This document shows positions 9,177-18,271 of a stretch of DNA of 64,000 nt, piece after piece. Numbering within the stretch: position 1 is the first letter of the stretch; every line of letters begins with the position of its first letter. The notes under the pieces are model-generated. The model was not told the origin of the DNA, did no database searches, and saw only the letters and a program-made list of their open reading frames with translations. Source of the DNA: Stappia sp. WLB 29 (GTDB lineage: Bacteria; Pseudomonadota; Alphaproteobacteria; Rhizobiales; Stappiaceae); the NCBI RefSeq assembly GCF_023507705.1, contig NZ_JALBGD010000005.1, forward strand, positions 304,005 to 368,004, given 5' to 3'. The translations under genes and the position numbers were made by a program.

Positions 9177-10829
9177 ATGCAGCGTTTCGCCGCCCTGCTG
9201 GACAGGCTGTCCTTCGAACCGCGCCGGTCCGCCAAGCTCGCGCTGATGACGGATTACTTCCGCAGCGAGAGCGATCCGGCGCGGGGGCTGGCGCTTGCCG
9301 CGCTGACCGGCGGTCTCAGTTTCCGCCATGCCAAGCCGGCGATGTTGCGGGCGCTGGTCGCCGAGCGGGTCGATCCGCACCTCTTCGAGCTCTCCTACGA
9401 CTTCGTCGGCGACCTGTCCGAGACCATCGCGCTGATCTGGCCGGCGGCGGGCGGTGGGGAGATCGCACCGCCGGATCTGCCCGAAGTGGTGCAGCGGCTG
9501 CAGCAGGCAGGGCGCAGCGAGGCGCCTGGCATGATCGCCGAGTGGCTTGATGCGCTCGACGAGACCGGCCGCTGGGCCCTGCTGAAACTGGTGACCGGCG
9601 GTTTGCGCGTCGGCGTCTCCGCGCGCCTTGCCAAGACCGCCGTCGCCGCGCTCGGCCCATTGCAGGCGGACGATATCGAGCAGGTCTGGCACGGGATGTC
9701 GCCGCCCTATGACGGGCTGTTCGCCTGGGCGCTGGGCGAGGGCGAACCGCCGCAGACCGACGATCCTGTGCCGTTCCGCCCAGCCATGCTGGCGCATCCG
9801 CTGGAGCCGCGCGACATGGAGGTGTTGGACACCGCCGACTTCGCCGCCGAATGGAAATGGGACGGCATCCGCGTCCAGGCCGCCGTCTCGGCAGGGCGCG
9901 ACGGGCGGCTGTGCCGGCGGCTCTACAGCCGGACGGGCGACGACATTTCGGGTGCCTTTCCCGACCTGGTGGAGACGCTCGACTTCGACGCCGCGTTGGA
10001 CGGCGAGTTGCTGGTGGTGATCGACGGCAAGGTGCAGAGCTTCAACGCCCTGCAGCAGCGCCTCAACCGCAAGACCGTCTCGGCGAAGATGATGCGCGAG
10101 TTGCCGGCGGCGATCCGGGCCTACGACCTGCTGGCGCTCGGCGGCGAAGATCTGCGCGAGCGGCCCTTTCGCGAGCGCCGGGCGATGCTGGAGCAGTTTC
10201 TCAGGCAGCTCGACCATCCGCGCATCGACCTGTCGCCGCTGGTGCCCTCGCCGGACTGGGACGCGCTGGCCAAAGCCCGCGAGGCGCCCGCCGACCATCA
10301 CGAGGGTGAGGATGCCGCAGCCATCGAGGGCCTGATGCTGAAGCGTTGGGACGCGCCCTATGTGCCGGGCCGGCCCAAGGGCCAGTGGTACAAGTGGAAG
10401 CGCGATCCCTTCCGTGTGGATGCGGTTCTGATGTACGCGCAGCGCGGTCACGGCAAGCGCTCGTCTTATTACTCCGACTACACGTTCGGCGTCTGGCGGG
10501 AGAGCGGGGAGGGGGCCGAGCTCGTGCCCGTCGGCAAGGCCTATTTCGGCTTCACCGACGAGGAATTGCTGGAGATCGACCGCTTCGTGCGCCAGAACAC
10601 GATCAACCGCTTCGGCCCTGTGCGCGAGGTGCGCCACGAGCCGCAAGTCGGACTGGTGATCGAGGTCGCCTTCGAGGGACTCAACCGCTCCACCCGGCAC
10701 AAGTCGGGGGTCGCCATGCGCTTTCCCCGTGTGGCGCGGCTGCGCTGGGACAAGCCGCCGGCGGAGGCGGACCGGATCGAGGCGCTGCTGGCCCTGCTGC
10801 CGCAGGACGAGGCCGCGGCGATACGTTGA
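9177..10829 (+). CDS. ATP-dependent DNA ligase (ligase-associated repair cluster type)
   Basis: A 550-residue ATP-dependent ligase. The nucleotidyltransferase motif I, EWKWDGIR, places the adenylated lysine at residue 227. Motif V appears as GLMLKRWDAPY and KGQWYKWKRDP. An N-terminal DNA-binding domain precedes the catalytic core and an OB fold follows. The length and the neighbours (PdeM, DEXH helicase, MBL exonuclease) match the LigC/'cisplatin-type' bacterial ligases, not the LigD NHEJ ligase; no Ku gene is present nearby. It is the last gene of the exonuclease-NTF2-ligase operon. Confidence 0.92.
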   Translation: MQRFAALLDRLSFEPRRSAKLALMTDYFRSESDPARGLALAALTGGLSFRHAKPAMLRALVAERVDPHLFELSYDFVGDLSETIALIWPAAGGGEIAPPDLPEVVQRLQQAGRSEAPGMIAEWLDALDETGRWALLKLVTGGLRVGVSARLAKTAVAALGPLQADDIEQVWHGMSPPYDGLFAWALGEGEPPQTDDPVPFRPAMLAHPLEPRDMEVLDTADFAAEWKWDGIRVQAAVSAGRDGRLCRRLYSRTGDDISGAFPDLVETLDFDAALDGELLVVIDGKVQSFNALQQRLNRKTVSAKMMRELPAAIRAYDLLALGGEDLRERPFRERRAMLEQFLRQLDHPRIDLSPLVPSPDWDALAKAREAPADHHEGEDAAAIEGLMLKRWDAPYVPGRPKGQWYKWKRDPFRVDAVLMYAQRGHGKRSSYYSDYTFGVWRESGEGAELVPVGKAYFGFTDEELLEIDRFVRQNTINRFGPVREVRHEPQVGLVIEVAFEGLNRSTRHKSGVAMRFPRVARLRWDKPPAEADRIEALLALLPQDEAAAIR

Positions 10830-10920
10830 TATTGCCGTGTGGTTGCCCGAGGTCACTTGATTGCCGGGCCGTCCCGTCGCAGGGTGCCTCGCGACGATTA
10901 CCGAGCGAGGTCCGCACCGT

Positions 10921-11541
10921 ATGCAACGTGTCATCGACTACTATTACACCCACGCGTCCCCCTGGGCCTATCTGGGCCATGCCGCCTTCCTGGAGATGGC
11001 GGACAAGCAGGGCTATGCCGTGCGCTTCCGTCCGGTGTCGCTGGCGGCCGTGTTTCCCGAAACCGGCGGCCTTCCGCTGGCCCGCCGCCATCCGGTGCGC
11101 CAGGCCTATCGCCTCATCGAGCTGCAGCGCTGGCGCGAGCATCGCAAGGTACCGCTGACGCTCCAGCCCGCCTATTTCCCGGTCAATCCGGATCTTGCCG
11201 ACAGGATCGCCCTGGCGTTGGCCATCGATGGCGGCCCGGTCGCAGCCTATACGCAGGCGGTGTTCGAGGCCCTATGGGTGAACGAGAAGGACATCGCCGA
11301 CGAGGCCGTGCATGTCGCGATCCTGACCGGGCTCGGGCTGGACCCGGCAGCGGTGATCGCCCATGCCGGCGAGAAGACGATCGTCGATCGCTACGAGGAA
11401 CATCAGTCGGAGGCGATTGCCGCCGGCGTGTTCGGCTCGCCGAGCTATGTGCTCAACGGCGAGGTGTTCTGGGGCCAGGACCGGCTTGCGCTGCTGGAAG
11501 AGGCCCTTGTGAGCGGTCGCCCGCCCTACGAGCAGCCGTAA
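10921..11541 (+). CDS. 2-hydroxychromene-2-carboxylate isomerase family (DsbA-fold) protein
   Basis: A 206-residue thioredoxin-fold protein of the HCCA isomerase / kappa-class GST-like group. The active-site region reads YYYTHASPWAYLG (residues 7-19), with the catalytic Ser in place of the CXXC of DsbA. The C-terminal FGSPSYVLNGEVFWGQDRL motif is characteristic of the family. These enzymes are glutathione dependent and originally known from naphthalene breakdown. No aromatic degradation genes lie nearby, so the true substrate is open. The start is the ATG at 10921; the frame extends upstream but without family similarity. Confidence 0.85.
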   Translation: MQRVIDYYYTHASPWAYLGHAAFLEMADKQGYAVRFRPVSLAAVFPETGGLPLARRHPVRQAYRLIELQRWREHRKVPLTLQPAYFPVNPDLADRIALALAIDGGPVAAYTQAVFEALWVNEKDIADEAVHVAILTGLGLDPAAVIAHAGEKTIVDRYEEHQSEAIAAGVFGSPSYVLNGEVFWGQDRLALLEEALVSGRPPYEQP

Positions 11542-11631
11542 GCGGCAGGGGTTCGGCGCAGCGGCTAGCTGCCGTGCTTTTGCCACGCCGGAGCGCCATG
11601 ATGGCACACGTCCCAGACTGCGGAGAGCGAG

Positions 11632-12117
11632 ATGAAGCGGATAGCGATTTGCCTTGTCCTGATCGGCGCCATGGCGCCGGCTTCCGCGCTGGCCCAGTCG
11701 GCGGCCGGGTCGGGCGAGCGTCCCGATGCGGATCCGGACCGCTATATCCTCTCGCCTGCCGGGGAGAGCTTCCTGCGGCTCGACCGTCAGACCGGCCGCA
11801 TCGCCCAGTGCGTGCAACGCGACGAGGCCTGGCGCTGTGTTCTCGTGCCGGATGTCCAGATCGTGCTGGAAGAGGAAATCGCGCGGCTGTCCGAGGAAGT
11901 GGCGAGCCTGCGCGCGGAAAACCGCCGGCTGGCGGAAAAGGCCGGCGAGCCGGCGGCGCCTGAAGGTCGTACGCCTGCGGCCCCCGAGCGTCACAGCCTG
12001 ACGCCGGAGGAGGAAAAGGACATCGACCGCGCGATGGACTTCACCGAGAAAGCGATGCGCCGCTTCTTCGGTATGATGAAGACGTTCCGCCAGGAGTTCG
12101 AAGGCCTCGCCCAGTAG
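11632..12117 (+). CDS. Secreted coiled-coil protein of unknown function
   Basis: A 161-residue protein with a clear signal peptide (MKRIAICLVLIGAMAPASALA, cleaved near residue 22). It then has a short segment with two cysteines (AQCVQRDEAWRCV), likely forming a periplasmic disulfide. A heptad-like helix follows (about residues 82-105, ending EVASLRAENRRLAEK), then a Pro/Ala-rich linker and an amphipathic C-terminal helix. Similar small proteins occur in Rhizobiales without a known role. The ribosome site GGAGAGCGAG sits just before the ATG. Confidence 0.7.
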   Translation: MKRIAICLVLIGAMAPASALAQSAAGSGERPDADPDRYILSPAGESFLRLDRQTGRIAQCVQRDEAWRCVLVPDVQIVLEEEIARLSEEVASLRAENRRLAEKAGEPAAPEGRTPAAPERHSLTPEEEKDIDRAMDFTEKAMRRFFGMMKTFRQEFEGLAQ

Positions 12118-12161
12118 GGGCGTCCCCGATTCCGGGCGTACCCGGGAACGGTATCGCAGCC

Positions 12162-13034
12162 TCAGTGCTTCATTGCCGCCTTGATGATGGCGCCCCGCAC
12201 AGCGTCTTCCAGCTTTGCCGCCTTGCGGGTCTTCAGGTTCATCGCCAACGCCACCACGTCGCAGACCGCCGCCAACCGCAGGGTACGTGCCTCGAACAGG
12301 TAGTGACGGAACGAGAAGGTGGAGGTGGACGCGCCGGTCAGCCCGCTCATCGTCACGGCCGGCTCCCCCATTTTCAGCGGACTGGCCCAGACCAGCTTCA
12401 TTTCGACGGCGACCCGTCCGTAGTCGCGCGCCTCCAGCCAGGCCTCGGTCATCGGCGTGCGGTTCCACAGATGCGGTGCCGCCTCGCTGAAACAGCCGAC
12501 GGCGAAGCTGTCCTCCGCCCGTCCGTCCGGTCCGGCATGGCGCGGCAGGACGGTCGCCCGGTGGGTGATGGCGGCGCCGGCCGCCTCGATCTGGCGCGCG
12601 GTGAGCGACAGGGTTTCGGGCGTTGTCGGCAGGCTGCGCGGCAGGGCGGCATCCGGCATGGGCGCTGCGGCGTCCTCGAAGCGGCGGCGGAGATCGCGTG
12701 CCACCTGGTCCGACGGGGCATAGCCGTCCACCGCGGTAGCGGCGATAGCTCCGTCGATGGTGCGCCGCAGCTGGTGCACGACCGTCAGCATGTAGGGACC
12801 GTCGAAGGCGATATGGCTGGTCATCACCAGCGTGTCGCCGGAATAAAGCTCCGCATGATAGCGCACATGGCGGGCGCGGCGGACGCCGGCGACCGCATCG
12901 CTCAAGCCTGTGAGCAGGCGGAATTGGCGGTCGGCTTCGTCGAAGCGCGACAGGTAGAACTGGACGTTGAGATGGTCGTTCTCATCGCATTCCCAGCAAT
13001 TGACGAAAGAGAGCAATGTCTCGAAGGCGGGCAT
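12162..13034 (-). CDS. Acyl-CoA thioesterase-like protein with double hotdog fold
   Basis: A 290-residue protein containing two 4HBT-like hotdog units. The first begins WECDENDHLNVQFYLSRFDEAD and holds the active-site D-x-N-x-H-x-N-x-x-Y type helix. The second begins near residue 150 (VLPRHAGPDGRAEDSF). This is the pattern of acyl-CoA thioesterases and FatB-like proteins, which release fatty acids from CoA or ACP. The substrate chain length cannot be judged. The next gene on the same strand, 54 bp upstream, is an HSL-type esterase, so both may be transcribed together. Confidence 0.75.
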   Translation of the reverse strand: MPAFETLLSFVNCWECDENDHLNVQFYLSRFDEADRQFRLLTGLSDAVAGVRRARHVRYHAELYSGDTLVMTSHIAFDGPYMLTVVHQLRRTIDGAIAATAVDGYAPSDQVARDLRRRFEDAAAPMPDAALPRSLPTTPETLSLTARQIEAAGAAITHRATVLPRHAGPDGRAEDSFAVGCFSEAAPHLWNRTPMTEAWLEARDYGRVAVEMKLVWASPLKMGEPAVTMSGLTGASTSTFSFRHYLFEARTLRLAAVCDVVALAMNLKTRKAAKLEDAVRGAIIKAAMKH

Positions 13035-13088
13035 GGTCGGCGTCTCGGTGGCTCTAGGATGGGGGATGGGGCCGGACAGGAAAGGCGG

Positions 13089-14057
13089 TCAGGCGGCGGC
13101 CAGGCTGCGGTTCAGGAAGGCGTCGATGGCCCGGTTGCTGGCCCGGGCGATCTCCAGATCGAAATGCTGGAAGACGTGGCATCCTCCCGGATGGACGGCG
13201 ATTTCGGCGGTATTGCCGGCCGCGACCCAGCGGGCATGCATGAACAGCGTGTCGTCGAGCAGCGGGTCCGCACTGCCGACGACGAAATGCGCCGGCACCA
13301 GCCCGTGCAGATCGGCAAGCAGCGGCGAGATGTCCGGATCCGCCGCATCATGTCCGTGCGAGAGATAGTGGCGCACGAACATCTTGAGGTCGCGGGTGTT
13401 GAGCACCAGCTTGCCGGTGCCCCAGTTTCGGGCGCTCGGGGTCAGCCGCAGATCGAAGCAGCCGCAGGTGAAGACGGCGGCGCCGAAGCGCGCGGGAAGG
13501 TCGGTGCGCCCGCGCAGTCGCAGCAGCACCGCGGCCGCGAGATTGGCGCCCGCCGATTCGCCGCCTATGGCGAAGCGGTTGCCGCCGAACAGCTTTTCGC
13601 CCTCGCTCAGCAGCCAAGCCGCCGCCGTCTCGCAATCGTCGGGCCCTTGCGGATAGGGGTGCTCGGGCGCCAGCCGGTAGTCGCAGGAGATGGCGGTGAG
13701 GCCGGTGTCTTCCGCGAGTTCCGCCAGGCGGGGGTCCTGTTCGTCCGCCGCGCCCAGGGTCCACCCACCGCCATGCAGGTGCAGGTAGGCGCCGGTGGAC
13801 GGGCGCGTCTTCGGTGCGAGAATGCGCAGGCGCACTTCGCCATGGGGCCCTGGCACGGCAATCTCCCGTGCGTCGGGGGAGCGGGGGGCGATCGGGAAGG
13901 GGCCGAGCCCTTGCGCGCGCCTTTCGCGCACCACGGCAGGCGGATAGGACCACTGGTCCGGCAGCAGGGTCAGGCGCCGCAGCAGGTCCTTGTTGAAGGC
14001 CTGCGTTTCTGCGGATGCCGCACCGAAGGGCGTGCGGGAAGCTTCGTCTTCGACCAT
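13089..14057 (-). CDS. Alpha/beta hydrolase fold-3 esterase (hormone-sensitive lipase family)
   Basis: This 322-residue esterase has the oxyanion-hole motif HGGGW (residues 95-99), the nucleophile motif GGESAG with Ser168, a likely catalytic Asp in GSADPLLDD and a likely His in HPGGCHVFQH. That set defines family IV (HSL) esterases/lipases, which cleave short acyl esters. It lies upstream of, and co-oriented with, the thioesterase gene. A 213-bp gap separates it from the divergent YjbQ-type gene and should hold both promoters. Confidence 0.85.
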   Translation of the reverse strand: MVEDEASRTPFGAASAETQAFNKDLLRRLTLLPDQWSYPPAVVRERRAQGLGPFPIAPRSPDAREIAVPGPHGEVRLRILAPKTRPSTGAYLHLHGGGWTLGAADEQDPRLAELAEDTGLTAISCDYRLAPEHPYPQGPDDCETAAAWLLSEGEKLFGGNRFAIGGESAGANLAAAVLLRLRGRTDLPARFGAAVFTCGCFDLRLTPSARNWGTGKLVLNTRDLKMFVRHYLSHGHDAADPDISPLLADLHGLVPAHFVVGSADPLLDDTLFMHARWVAAGNTAEIAVHPGGCHVFQHFDLEIARASNRAIDAFLNRSLAAA

Positions 14058-14270
14058 GTCGCCGGGCGCCTCGTCTGCCAGTCGTGCCTGAAGGGAAGGT
14101 ACTCCCGATAAGGCTAGTCGTATGACATCCTCCTGCCAAGCCCCAACCCGTTAAACCGATTGATCTATCGGCATAAAGTGGTCCTGTGCCGGACTATCGG
14201 CAGGTTGCGCGCCTTGCGTGCAGGGCCGGCCGGCGGCATACTTCGTCGCCGTGGCGAGGCGGACGGAACC

Positions 14271-14750
14271 ATGCGGCAGAGTTATCGCACCCCGATCTTC
14301 GAGACCTGGACCTTCGAGGACGACGGCCTGGACCTGCGCCAGCGCATGGGCCGGTTGATGGTCGCGACGTCCGGCCAGCGCTTCTACGGCATCGGCCGCA
14401 GCCTCGGTGCCTGGCTTACCGAACAAAATGCCCGCGACGGCGAGCTATCTGTCTTCCTCCGGCACACGTCGGCGTCGCTCACCATCCAGGAAAATGCCGA
14501 TCCGGATGTGCAGGCGGACCTGCTCGATGCGCTCGCGCGGCTCGCTCCTGAGGATGCCGGCTGGCGCCACCGCTCGGAAGGCCCGGACGACATGCCCGCG
14601 CATGTGAAGACGATGCTGACCGGCGTCAGCCTGCGGGTGCCGGTGGTGGCCGGACGGCTCGATCTCGGCACCTGGCAGGAGGTTTACCTGGTGGAGCACC
14701 GGCGTGACGCCCAGCAGCGCAGCCTGACGCTGCGCTATCTCGGCACCTAG
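14271..14750 (+). CDS. YjbQ / UPF0047 family protein
   Basis: A 159-residue protein with the conserved UPF0047 signatures HTSASLTIQENADPDV (about residues 64-79) and GTWQEVYLVEHR near the C terminus. Members have been described as secondary thiamine-phosphate synthases on the basis of complementation, but their real cellular role is debated. The ATG at 14271 is chosen because GGCGGACGG lies just upstream and the conserved part begins straight after it. It runs convergently into the proline iminopeptidase gene, three bases apart. Confidence 0.85.
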   Translation: MRQSYRTPIFETWTFEDDGLDLRQRMGRLMVATSGQRFYGIGRSLGAWLTEQNARDGELSVFLRHTSASLTIQENADPDVQADLLDALARLAPEDAGWRHRSEGPDDMPAHVKTMLTGVSLRVPVVAGRLDLGTWQEVYLVEHRRDAQQRSLTLRYLGT

Positions 14751-14753
14751 GCG

Positions 14754-15719
14754 TCAGCTTGCTGCGTCCTGCTGCTCCGCGAACCTGCGGCAGGCCTCGA
14801 CCAGGGCCGCGACAATGCCCGGCTCGCTGGCCGCGTGGCCCGCATCCTCGATGATCCTCAGCTCCGCTTCCGGCCAAGCTTGCGCAAGGTCGACGGCATT
14901 CTTGGCCGGTGTCACCACATCGTGCCGGCCGTGCACGATCACCGCCGGAATGTGGCGAATCCGTCCGACATTGCGCAGCAACTCGTCGTCATGGGTGAAG
15001 AAGCCGCCATTGACGAAATAGTGCGTCTCGATCCGCGCGAAGGCATGGGCGTAGTGCGGGTCAGAGAACGAGGCCTCGCGCGCCGGATCGCGCAGGACCG
15101 AGAGGGTGGAGCCCTCCCACCGGGCCCAGCGCGTTGCCGCCTCGAACTGCATCGCCTCGTCCGGACCGGTCAGGCGCCGGTGATAGGCGGAGATCATGTC
15201 GTTGCGCTCGTCTTCCGGGATCAGGTCGCGGAACGGTGCGAAGAGATCGGGATAAAGCCAGCTGGCTCCTTCCTGGTAGAACCACAGCAGCTCGGCCCGC
15301 CGCAGCAGGAAGATGCCGCGCAGCATGAGCGAGGTGACCCGCTCGGGATGGGTCTGCGCATAGGCGAGGGCCAGCGTCGAGCCCCAGGAGCCGCCGAACA
15401 CCTGCCAGCGGTCGATGCCCAGATGTTCGCGCAGCTGCTCGATATCGCCGACCAGATCCCAGGTGGTGTTTTCGCGCAGCTCCGAATGCGGCGTGGACCG
15501 GCCGCAGCCGCGCTGATCGAACAGCACGATCCGGTAGCGCTTGGGATCGTGGAAGCGGCGCATGATCTCGCCGGCGCCCCCGCCCGGTCCGCCATGCAGC
15601 ATCACCACCGGGATACCCTGCGGATTTCCGCATTCCTCGAAATAGATCGTGTGCAGCTCGCTGACGGCCAACTGGCCGGTGCGGTAGGGCTCGATCAGCG
15701 GGAAAAGCGCGTCTGTCAT
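14754..15719 (-). CDS. pip: Proline iminopeptidase
   Basis: A 321-residue alpha/beta hydrolase. The oxyanion motif HGGPGGG is at residues 42-48 and the nucleophile motif GGSWGS has Ser111. The line FDQRGCGRSTPH is also diagnostic, and the C-terminal VHGRHDVVTPAKNA carries the catalytic Asp. The enzyme releases N-terminal proline from peptides in the cytoplasm; length and motifs match the S33 family. The ATG at 15719 is preferred over an in-frame upstream start 12 codons earlier because the conserved N terminus begins here. Confidence 0.9.
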   Translation of the reverse strand: MTDALFPLIEPYRTGQLAVSELHTIYFEECGNPQGIPVVMLHGGPGGGAGEIMRRFHDPKRYRIVLFDQRGCGRSTPHSELRENTTWDLVGDIEQLREHLGIDRWQVFGGSWGSTLALAYAQTHPERVTSLMLRGIFLLRRAELLWFYQEGASWLYPDLFAPFRDLIPEDERNDMISAYHRRLTGPDEAMQFEAATRWARWEGSTLSVLRDPAREASFSDPHYAHAFARIETHYFVNGGFFTHDDELLRNVGRIRHIPAVIVHGRHDVVTPAKNAVDLAQAWPEAELRIIEDAGHAASEPGIVAALVEACRRFAEQQDAAS

Positions 15720-15840
15720 GGTCGGATCCGTCTGTGCGGGAGCACGTGTCGGCAAAACGGTAGCCCGAAGCGCTGCGCCTGTCGCCTGTGCGTATCGGTG
15801 GGACTGCGGTTCTCCCCGTGAAGTCGGCCAAGCCGGCGGG

Positions 15841-17664
15841 TCAGGATGCGCCGTCGACCATCACCGGCGTGCCGGCGGGCTTGCGGATCTCCTCCACCAT
15901 CGCCTGCACATGGCGAGAGGGCGCAGGCGTGACCAGGCTGACGAGGATGGCGACGGCAAAGCCCACCGGCACGCCGAAGATCGCGGCCGACGTGTTGCGG
16001 ATGCCGTACCATTCGGCCATGCCGCCATACTGCGTCATCACCAGATAGGCGAGCGTCAGACCGAAGCCGGCGATCATGCCGCAGACCGCCCCCGCCGTCG
16101 TGCAGCGCTTCCACCAGATGCCGAGCACCAGGGCCGGAAAGAAGCCGGAGGCGGCGAGCGAGAAGGCCCAGGCGACCATCGAGAGGATGTCGGACGGGCG
16201 GCTCGTCGCAACGATGGCCGCGACGGCCGCGGTCGCAAGCAGGAAGAGCCGGGCAACGAGAAGGCGCCGGCTCGCGGGGGCGCGGCTGTCGAGCGTGCGG
16301 TAATAGACGTCGTGTCCCAAGGCGTTGGAGATGGCCAGCATCAGGCCATTGGCGGTGGACAGAGTTGCCGCGAGGCCGCCGGCGGCCACCAGACCGGCGA
16401 GGACGTAAGGCAGGCCCGCCATCTCCGGCAGGGCCAGCACGATGACGTCGCGGTCGATGGACAGATCCCCGAGCCGAAGCACGCCGGCATTGTCCGGCAC
16501 GGCGGTGCAGGCCTCGCGCACCGCATCGGCGGAACTTGCCGCCGTGCCGCAGATCTCGACCAGCCCGAGCCGGCCGTAGGTGTAGATCCAGCCGGGCAGG
16601 GCTTCCAGGCTGGCGCCGACGACGTTCTGGTAGATTTCCAGCTTGGCGAAGGCGGCATAGGCCGGAACGGTGGCATAAAGCAGCAGGACGAAGAACAGGG
16701 TCCAGCCGGCGGAGCGGCGCGCATCGCGCACGCTCGACGTGGTCAGGAACCGCATCAGAAGGTGCGGGAGCGACGCGGTGCCGATGATCAGGCAGACGAC
16801 CAGGGCGGTGAAGTTCAGCGGATCGAGCGCTTCCCCCGGAACGAGATGACGAACAAGCGTGTCGGGATCCGCAAGGCCGGAGGCGAGCATCTGCTGTTCC
16901 AGCGCGGCGATCTGCTCCAGCGCCTCGCCATAGGCGAGCTGGGCGAGCGGCATGCCGAAATGCTGCGCCGACAGGATCGTCACGGGCAGCATGAAGGCGA
17001 CGATCAGCACCAGATATTGCGCGACCTGGGTCCAGGTGATGGAGCGCATGCCGCCGAGCAGAGAGCAGACCAGCACCGTGCCGAGACCGACATAGACCGC
17101 GGCCTCGAAGGAAATGCCGAGGAAACGCGAGGCGATCAGGCCGGCGGCATAGAGCTGCGCCACCACATAGGTGAAGGAGCAGACGAACAGCACGATCACG
17201 CCAGTCAACCGGGCGGCATGGCCGCCGAACCGCGCGGCCAGGAAATCGGGAAGGGTGAAGGCTCCGAATTTGCGCAGATACGGTGCGATCAGCACGGCAA
17301 CCAGCACGAAGCCGCCGGTCCAGCCCAGCAGATAGGCGAGTCCGTCGAAGCCGAGCATGTAGAGCGTGCCCGCAAGGCCGATGAAGGATGCGCCGCTGAG
17401 CCAGTCGGCCGCCGTCGCCATGCCGTTGAAGACGCCCGGCACCTGTCGTCCCGCAACGTAATAGTCGGTGACGTGGACCGTGCGGCTGGCAATGCCGATG
17501 CCGGCATAGAGCACGAGCGTTGCTGCCACGAACAGGTAGCCGAGGATTTGCTGCGGCACGCCGATCTGCTCGAGGACGACGAGGCCGGCGATGAAAGCGG
17601 CAAGGAGGCCGGCGACAGTGCCGTAGAGCTGGCCGGCGCGGCCGGCGACCTTGTCTTTTCTCAT
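15841..17664 (-). CDS. Sodium/solute symporter, large subunit (VC_2705 / ActP-like)
   Basis: A 607-residue transporter with about 13 membrane helices of the sodium:solute symporter family. Hallmarks include GLAGTLYMLGFDGLAYLLGW, the SITWTQVAQYLVLIVAF stretch and AGGLAATLSTANGLMLAISNALGHD. It groups with the large subunit of the two-component symporters that occur with a DUF4212 partner; acetate, propionate or pyruvate-like carboxylates are probable substrates. The ATG overlaps the stop of the DUF4212 gene (ATGA on the minus strand). Divergent from it is a LuxR-type regulator that pairs with the symporter-fused kinase at 19.7-23.3 kb. Confidence 0.88.
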   Translation of the reverse strand: MRKDKVAGRAGQLYGTVAGLLAAFIAGLVVLEQIGVPQQILGYLFVAATLVLYAGIGIASRTVHVTDYYVAGRQVPGVFNGMATAADWLSGASFIGLAGTLYMLGFDGLAYLLGWTGGFVLVAVLIAPYLRKFGAFTLPDFLAARFGGHAARLTGVIVLFVCSFTYVVAQLYAAGLIASRFLGISFEAAVYVGLGTVLVCSLLGGMRSITWTQVAQYLVLIVAFMLPVTILSAQHFGMPLAQLAYGEALEQIAALEQQMLASGLADPDTLVRHLVPGEALDPLNFTALVVCLIIGTASLPHLLMRFLTTSSVRDARRSAGWTLFFVLLLYATVPAYAAFAKLEIYQNVVGASLEALPGWIYTYGRLGLVEICGTAASSADAVREACTAVPDNAGVLRLGDLSIDRDVIVLALPEMAGLPYVLAGLVAAGGLAATLSTANGLMLAISNALGHDVYYRTLDSRAPASRRLLVARLFLLATAAVAAIVATSRPSDILSMVAWAFSLAASGFFPALVLGIWWKRCTTAGAVCGMIAGFGLTLAYLVMTQYGGMAEWYGIRNTSAAIFGVPVGFAVAILVSLVTPAPSRHVQAMVEEIRKPAGTPVMVDGAS

Positions 17665-17963
17665 CAAAGCTCCTCCCCGGCATCGAGCGGTTCGGGTTCG
17701 GCGACGCCGGCCTCGCGGTCGAGGCGCTCCTGGCGGAAGATGAACCAGACGGTGAGCAGCAGGAATGCGACCAGCGACCCTTGCGCGGCCATGTAGTAGC
17801 CGAGCGGAAAACCTGCGACGCGGGTTGCGTTGAGCGGTTCGGCGAAGAACGGGACGACGAGGGCGAAGACGGCCAGAATGGCGAGCGTGACGAGGGCAAG
17901 AGCGATCGTGCGTCGCCAGCGGCGGCGCTGGGGGGACATGCCCGGCTTTCCGTCAAAGGTCAT
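17664..17963 (-). CDS. DUF4212 protein, small subunit of the sodium/solute symporter
   Basis: A 99-residue protein with two membrane helices (TIALALVTLAILAVFALVV and GYYMAAQGSLVAFLLLTVWF), the layout of DUF4212 proteins encoded just before VC_2705-type symporters. A strong GGAGG ribosome site six bases upstream fixes the start at 17963. It is translationally coupled to the large subunit through a four-base overlap. Confidence 0.88.
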   Translation of the reverse strand: MTFDGKPGMSPQRRRWRRTIALALVTLAILAVFALVVPFFAEPLNATRVAGFPLGYYMAAQGSLVAFLLLTVWFIFRQERLDREAGVAEPEPLDAGEEL

Positions 17964-18271
17964 CCAAGTCCTCCGGCATCCCCGAGCGGTGCCCACTATT
18001 CTGGATATGCGATTCGCTCAGCTTCCAGTATGCCCGTGTGGCCGGCTTGCACGAGCCGGCGCCGCCACCGTAAGAGCTGGCGGGTCGTCGCCGCAAGCCA
18101 CGGCTTGATGCTGAGCGGGCCAGTGGCGATAATGCCGCGTATTGCCGGTTTGCCCGAGAGGGCGCCGGCTGGGGGGGAGCGAAGCCGCGATCTCGCTGGA
18201 GAAGAGGCGACGTCCGTCCGGGTTCTGGGAGGGGCCCGTGCGGAAAGCGCGTTTGATCGCGGTCAGCGTCT
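17964..18271. promoter_or_regulatory. Divergent promoter region between symporter operon and LuxR regulator
   Basis: A 308-bp gap lies between two divergent starts. It must hold the promoters of the DUF4212-symporter operon and of the response regulator gene. I see no clear -35/-10 pair, no strong dyad and no FNR-type box. If the CrbR parallel holds, the regulator would bind here; the sequence does not by itself show a site. Confidence 0.4.

Noticed and set aside
11562..11583. Weak stem-loop with TTTT after the isomerase gene
   Set aside because: The stem is imperfect and short; not reliable enough to list as a terminator.
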